A DNA stretch of 64,000 nt from JBBQYA01 sp031412335 (lineage in GTDB: Bacteria; Bacteroidota; Bacteroidia; Sphingobacteriales; Sphingobacteriaceae): the NCBI GenBank assembly GCA_031412335.1, contig JANOCT010000004.1, forward strand, positions 1 through 64,000, read 5' to 3'. The position numbers were made by a program, and so were the translations under genes. Below the pieces are notes generated by a model. That model was not told where the DNA came from. It did no database searches and saw only the letters and a list, made by a program, of their open reading frames with translations. Shown piece by piece: positions 61,376 through 64,000 of the stretch. Each line of letters opens with the position of its first letter. Positions within the stretch are counted from its first letter, which is position 1.

Positions 61376-64000
61376 TTAATATAAAACGTGAATAATTCCT
61401 TTTAACACTCTTTTTCGGGTACCTGCGAATCTTAATTCTGTAATATCACAAACATAAAAATAAACCCCTTCTGAAACTTTTTTTCCACTATCATCTGTTC
61501 CATCCCACTCTATGTTTACTTTATTGGTTTCATAAACTTGCTGACCCCAACGGTTGAAAATATTAATATTAATGGTTTGATTATATCCAGCACTATCAGG
61601 AAAAGGAACAAAAAAATCATTGATTCCATCGTTATTTGGAGTAAATACATTGGGTAAAACAAATTTTGGACAATTATCTACGCAAACTACATTGCTATTA
61701 TCGCTTTTGTTTTTATCATTCGAATCAATTGCAATAATGTAATAACAAGCAGCAATAGATTCCAATAAATTTGCATCTGTAAAAGTTAGTTGTGATCCTG
61801 GCTCAATTCTTACCAGCAATTCGAAATCTTTATCTTGAAATGATTGCTTATAAATATTGTATGCTATAATATCTTCATTACAACTTAGATCAGGCAATGT
61901 CCAGGTAAGCCTATTACTAGAACCTATATTTGAACTATCACAACCAGACTGTACACTTAAAATTGGTGGACAAGGTTTTTCATTATCCTCTGGCCTTGCA
62001 CATGATTGTTGAGATAAGTTAATAACTGGCTCTATAAATCCCGGAATAAAAAAAGAACCTCTCGATTTTATTAAATAGCAATATTCTTTCCCATTTAACA
62101 AATTCTTATCAGTATATGTTGTTGATCTAGAAACTCCTATCGAATCAAATTGACCAGAAGTATTTTTCTTAAATATTGCATATTCTATGTTTTGCCAAGG
62201 CACGTCTACATCCCAATCTAATTTTAGTTTATTGTCAAGTGGGGTAATTTTAAGAAATATAGATTTTGCACGTTGAGACGATCCTAGTAAATATCTTCCG
62301 TTTGGCCCTACCCCATACATATCTACATTGTAAGTGTATTGTTTATCTAACGTATTTAGTCCTGCATCCAAAAATATTGTATCATTTAATCCACCGAAAG
62401 TTGGACTTATTTGAGAAAATACTTCTGTAAATACAGTTGGACTAGTAGATTCAGCTCTTAAAAGCCGATATTCGTACGGCGGACTAATTTGTAGCGTATC
62501 AAATACAATTGGTTTACTCCATCTAACTGTATCTGTTCCAATTGAAATATCTGTAGTCACAATAGTAACATTAGTTAATACTGCTAATGTTTTTTCAAGT
62601 TGCGAACAGGATTCTTCACTAGCATAACTTTCAGTTCCATCATTAAAATAGGCAATAATTCGGTAGCAATAATTTACTCCAATTGCCAAACCTCCGTTTG
62701 CAGCATTATTATCTGTAAAATTTAGGGTATTTATATTTGGAACTGTTGCAATTTGTTCATAACCCAAAAAATCTGGTACTCCGGTTAAACAACCGGTAGG
62801 TGTGAAATTAATAAACCCTTTTCTTCTATAAATTTTATATCCAGCAGCTTTACTACAAACACTTTTGCTCCATGTTAAATTTATAGTATTTCCAACAGAA
62901 GCAGTTTGTAAATTTTCAGGAGCTGGTGCAACAATGGTTATCAAATACGTTTCCAAATCAACTAATTTTGGATCTCCGTTGTCCTCTGCTCTAAACACAA
63001 CTTGATAGGGTTGTTTTCTTGCCAAATCGCAATTAGTTGTCCACGAAAAATTTGAACTAACCGATCCATCGCTTGTTTTGCTTATAAAAGTTGCACTTGG
63101 ATTCACCTCAAAAGGTCCACCGCCTGCAGTCAATAAAATTCGATCGTTTCTCGGACTTGAAGTATTCTGATCATTTGCTGTTACTTTTAAAAACAAAGTT
63201 GATCCAGCGACAATACAGGTATCATTTATTTCATCAATAACAGGTGGTACATTAACAGTACTTCTAATTACCAATTGCATATCTCTGATTAAATACCCAA
63301 TCAATGTTCCATTTCTATATTCCTCTACCCGAATTGCTATATTGAACAAGCCAATTAATTTAGGTGTATTCCAGATTATTTCGCCTGTTTTATTATTAAT
63401 AGTAAAAGAAACTGAGCTAAAATCTGAATTATTTAAAAAACGATAACCATCTACCTCAACCCCAACTTCTTGTTTACAAGCAACCAGACTATAACTTAAA
63501 CTATCACCATCTACATCAAAGCCATTTGGATTGTGTAAGAACAATTCTCCAACTGCGCCAAAATCTATTGGATCTGCTAATAAAACCGGACTTGATGTAT
63601 TAAACCCTATTTGAGGGTTTATGACTAGAAATGTTTCAATGTAAAATGGAGTTTGTAATGAATTTGTAAAGTTTATAACCTGTGCATTCCGATTCTCATC
63701 GCGGTAGCTAATAATGTAATTACCAAAAGCCGGAAAAACATGTTCAAAAACGTAGGTATTTCTAGCAATATCGGTACCTGGAAATTGAAATTTTTCTTTT
63801 CTTTTAACAGTAGCATTAGTTCCATCTCCAAAAAAAAGTTGAGCTTCAGGTCTATCTGCTTGCCCCTGACCTACTTCAGTAAACATGGTCAAAGTAAACT
63901 CGTATTTCAAGGTTCCTAATTGGCGGTAAGTTATTTGCCCAGCACGATTATGTGTAGCAAAAGCAATTGATGAAGCGAATAGAAATAAAACGAGTAAGAG
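61376..64000 (-). CDS. Large T9SS type B (gliding-associated C-terminal) protein, 5' end beyond the window
   Basis: The frame stays open to base 64000, giving 874 visible codons. The first visible residues are the end of a signal peptide (LLLVLFLFASSIAFATHNRA), so only a few residues are missing. TTG 63910 is therefore not the start. An N-terminal domain (GQITYRQLG, then AQLFFGDGTNATVKRKE and NPNGFDVDGDSLSYSLVACK) is known from other gliding-associated surface proteins. Several fibronectin III-like domains follow (INLTWSKSVCSKAAGYKIYR, then LDWDVDVPWQNIEYAIFKK). The type B signal closes the protein: VLPNVFTPNNDGINDFF, NIFNRWGQQVYET. It is a surface or secreted protein, possibly an adhesin. 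Confidence 0.88.
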   Translation of the reverse strand, partial: LLLVLFLFASSIAFATHNRAGQITYRQLGTLKYEFTLTMFTEVGQGQADRPEAQLFFGDGTNATVKRKEKFQFPGTDIARNTYVFEHVFPAFGNYIISYRDENRNAQVINFTNSLQTPFYIETFLVINPQIGFNTSSPVLLADPIDFGAVGELFLHNPNGFDVDGDSLSYSLVACKQEVGVEVDGYRFLNNSDFSSVSFTINNKTGEIIWNTPKLIGLFNIAIRVEEYRNGTLIGYLIRDMQLVIRSTVNVPPVIDEINDTCIVAGSTLFLKVTANDQNTSSPRNDRILLTAGGGPFEVNPSATFISKTSDGSVSSNFSWTTNCDLARKQPYQVVFRAEDNGDPKLVDLETYLITIVAPAPENLQTASVGNTINLTWSKSVCSKAAGYKIYRRKGFINFTPTGCLTGVPDFLGYEQIATVPNINTLNFTDNNAANGGLAIGVNYCYRIIAYFNDGTESYASEESCSQLEKTLAVLTNVTIVTTDISIGTDTVRWSKPIVFDTLQISPPYEYRLLRAESTSPTVFTEVFSQISPTFGGLNDTIFLDAGLNTLDKQYTYNVDMYGVGPNGRYLLGSSQRAKSIFLKITPLDNKLKLDWDVDVPWQNIEYAIFKKNTSGQFDSIGVSRSTTYTDKNLLNGKEYCYLIKSRGSFFIPGFIEPVINLSQQSCARPEDNEKPCPPILSVQSGCDSSNIGSSNRLTWTLPDLSCNEDIIAYNIYKQSFQDKDFELLVRIEPGSQLTFTDANLLESIAACYYIIAIDSNDKNKSDNSNVVCVDNCPKFVLPNVFTPNNDGINDFFVPFPDSAGYNQTININIFNRWGQQVYETNKVNIEWDGTDDSGKKVSEGVYFYVCDITELRFAGTRKRVLKGIIHVLY

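Overview
The window comes from an AT-rich member of the Bacteroidota (Bacteroidetes). Six proteins carry type IX secretion system (T9SS) C-terminal sorting domains, either the type A YPNP form or the gliding-associated type B form (FxPNxDxxND ... IFNRWGQ). Other pointers are a Bacteroidetes-style LysRS with a C-terminal extension, a conserved-looking proline dehydrogenase/aroB pair, and weak ribosome binding sites. No rRNA, tRNA, CRISPR array, integrase or complete insertion sequence was recognised.

Layout. (1) 1-8909 is an accessory stretch: a clipped gene at the left edge, a LuxR-type regulator, orphan hypothetical genes, a 21-bp tandem-repeat array, PH/SHOCT and GYF-domain proteins, and a single-polypeptide restriction-modification enzyme (PD-ExK nuclease, N6-adenine methylase and type ISP-like specificity region). 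(2) 8916-13024 holds a YceI lipoprotein, a DtxR/MntR-type regulator with an Nramp transporter fused to a universal stress domain, and an Lrp/AsnC regulator. (3) 13354-29377 is mostly housekeeping: ung, lysS, an Mpo1-like protein, proline dehydrogenase, aroB, a small MscS protein, ppx, then a long minus-strand run ccmE-ccmF-DUF2520-fdx-iscX-kdsC-UbiA-like-maf, a PNPOx-family protein and a serine hydrolase. (4) 29527-36424 encodes a small outer-membrane barrel, two T9SS cargo proteins and a high-GC bestrophin.

(5) 36858-51122 is a one-direction cluster that reads as a beta-glucan (probably beta-1,3-glucan) utilisation locus: a T9SS protein with four 172-residue tandem modules, a clan GH-A glycosidase, two large outer-membrane barrels, two lipoproteins, a GH3 enzyme, a GH16 lipoprotein and a second T9SS protein. 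No SusC/SusD pair and no local regulator is present, so it is not a standard polysaccharide utilisation locus.

(6) 51123-55250 is a second accessory island. It contains a four-helix-bundle (S23/IVP) gene flanked by perfect 18-bp direct repeats, a high-GC hypothetical gene, a 42-bp tandem array, and an adjacent pair made of an HNH nuclease-like protein and a DpnII/MboI-like PD-(D/E)XK protein. A perfect 20-bp direct repeat brackets the part from 51637 to 55225. The nuclease pair is the best candidate here for an undescribed defence-type module. (7) 55251-64000 holds an M49 peptidase, an aromatic amino acid hydroxylase with a long C-terminal extension, an SDR enzyme, a T9SS-exported cupredoxin, riboflavin synthase, and a type B T9SS protein that runs off the right edge.

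Family names were assigned by reading motifs and by recall, with no database search. Composition remarks rest on hand counts of individual 60-base lines.
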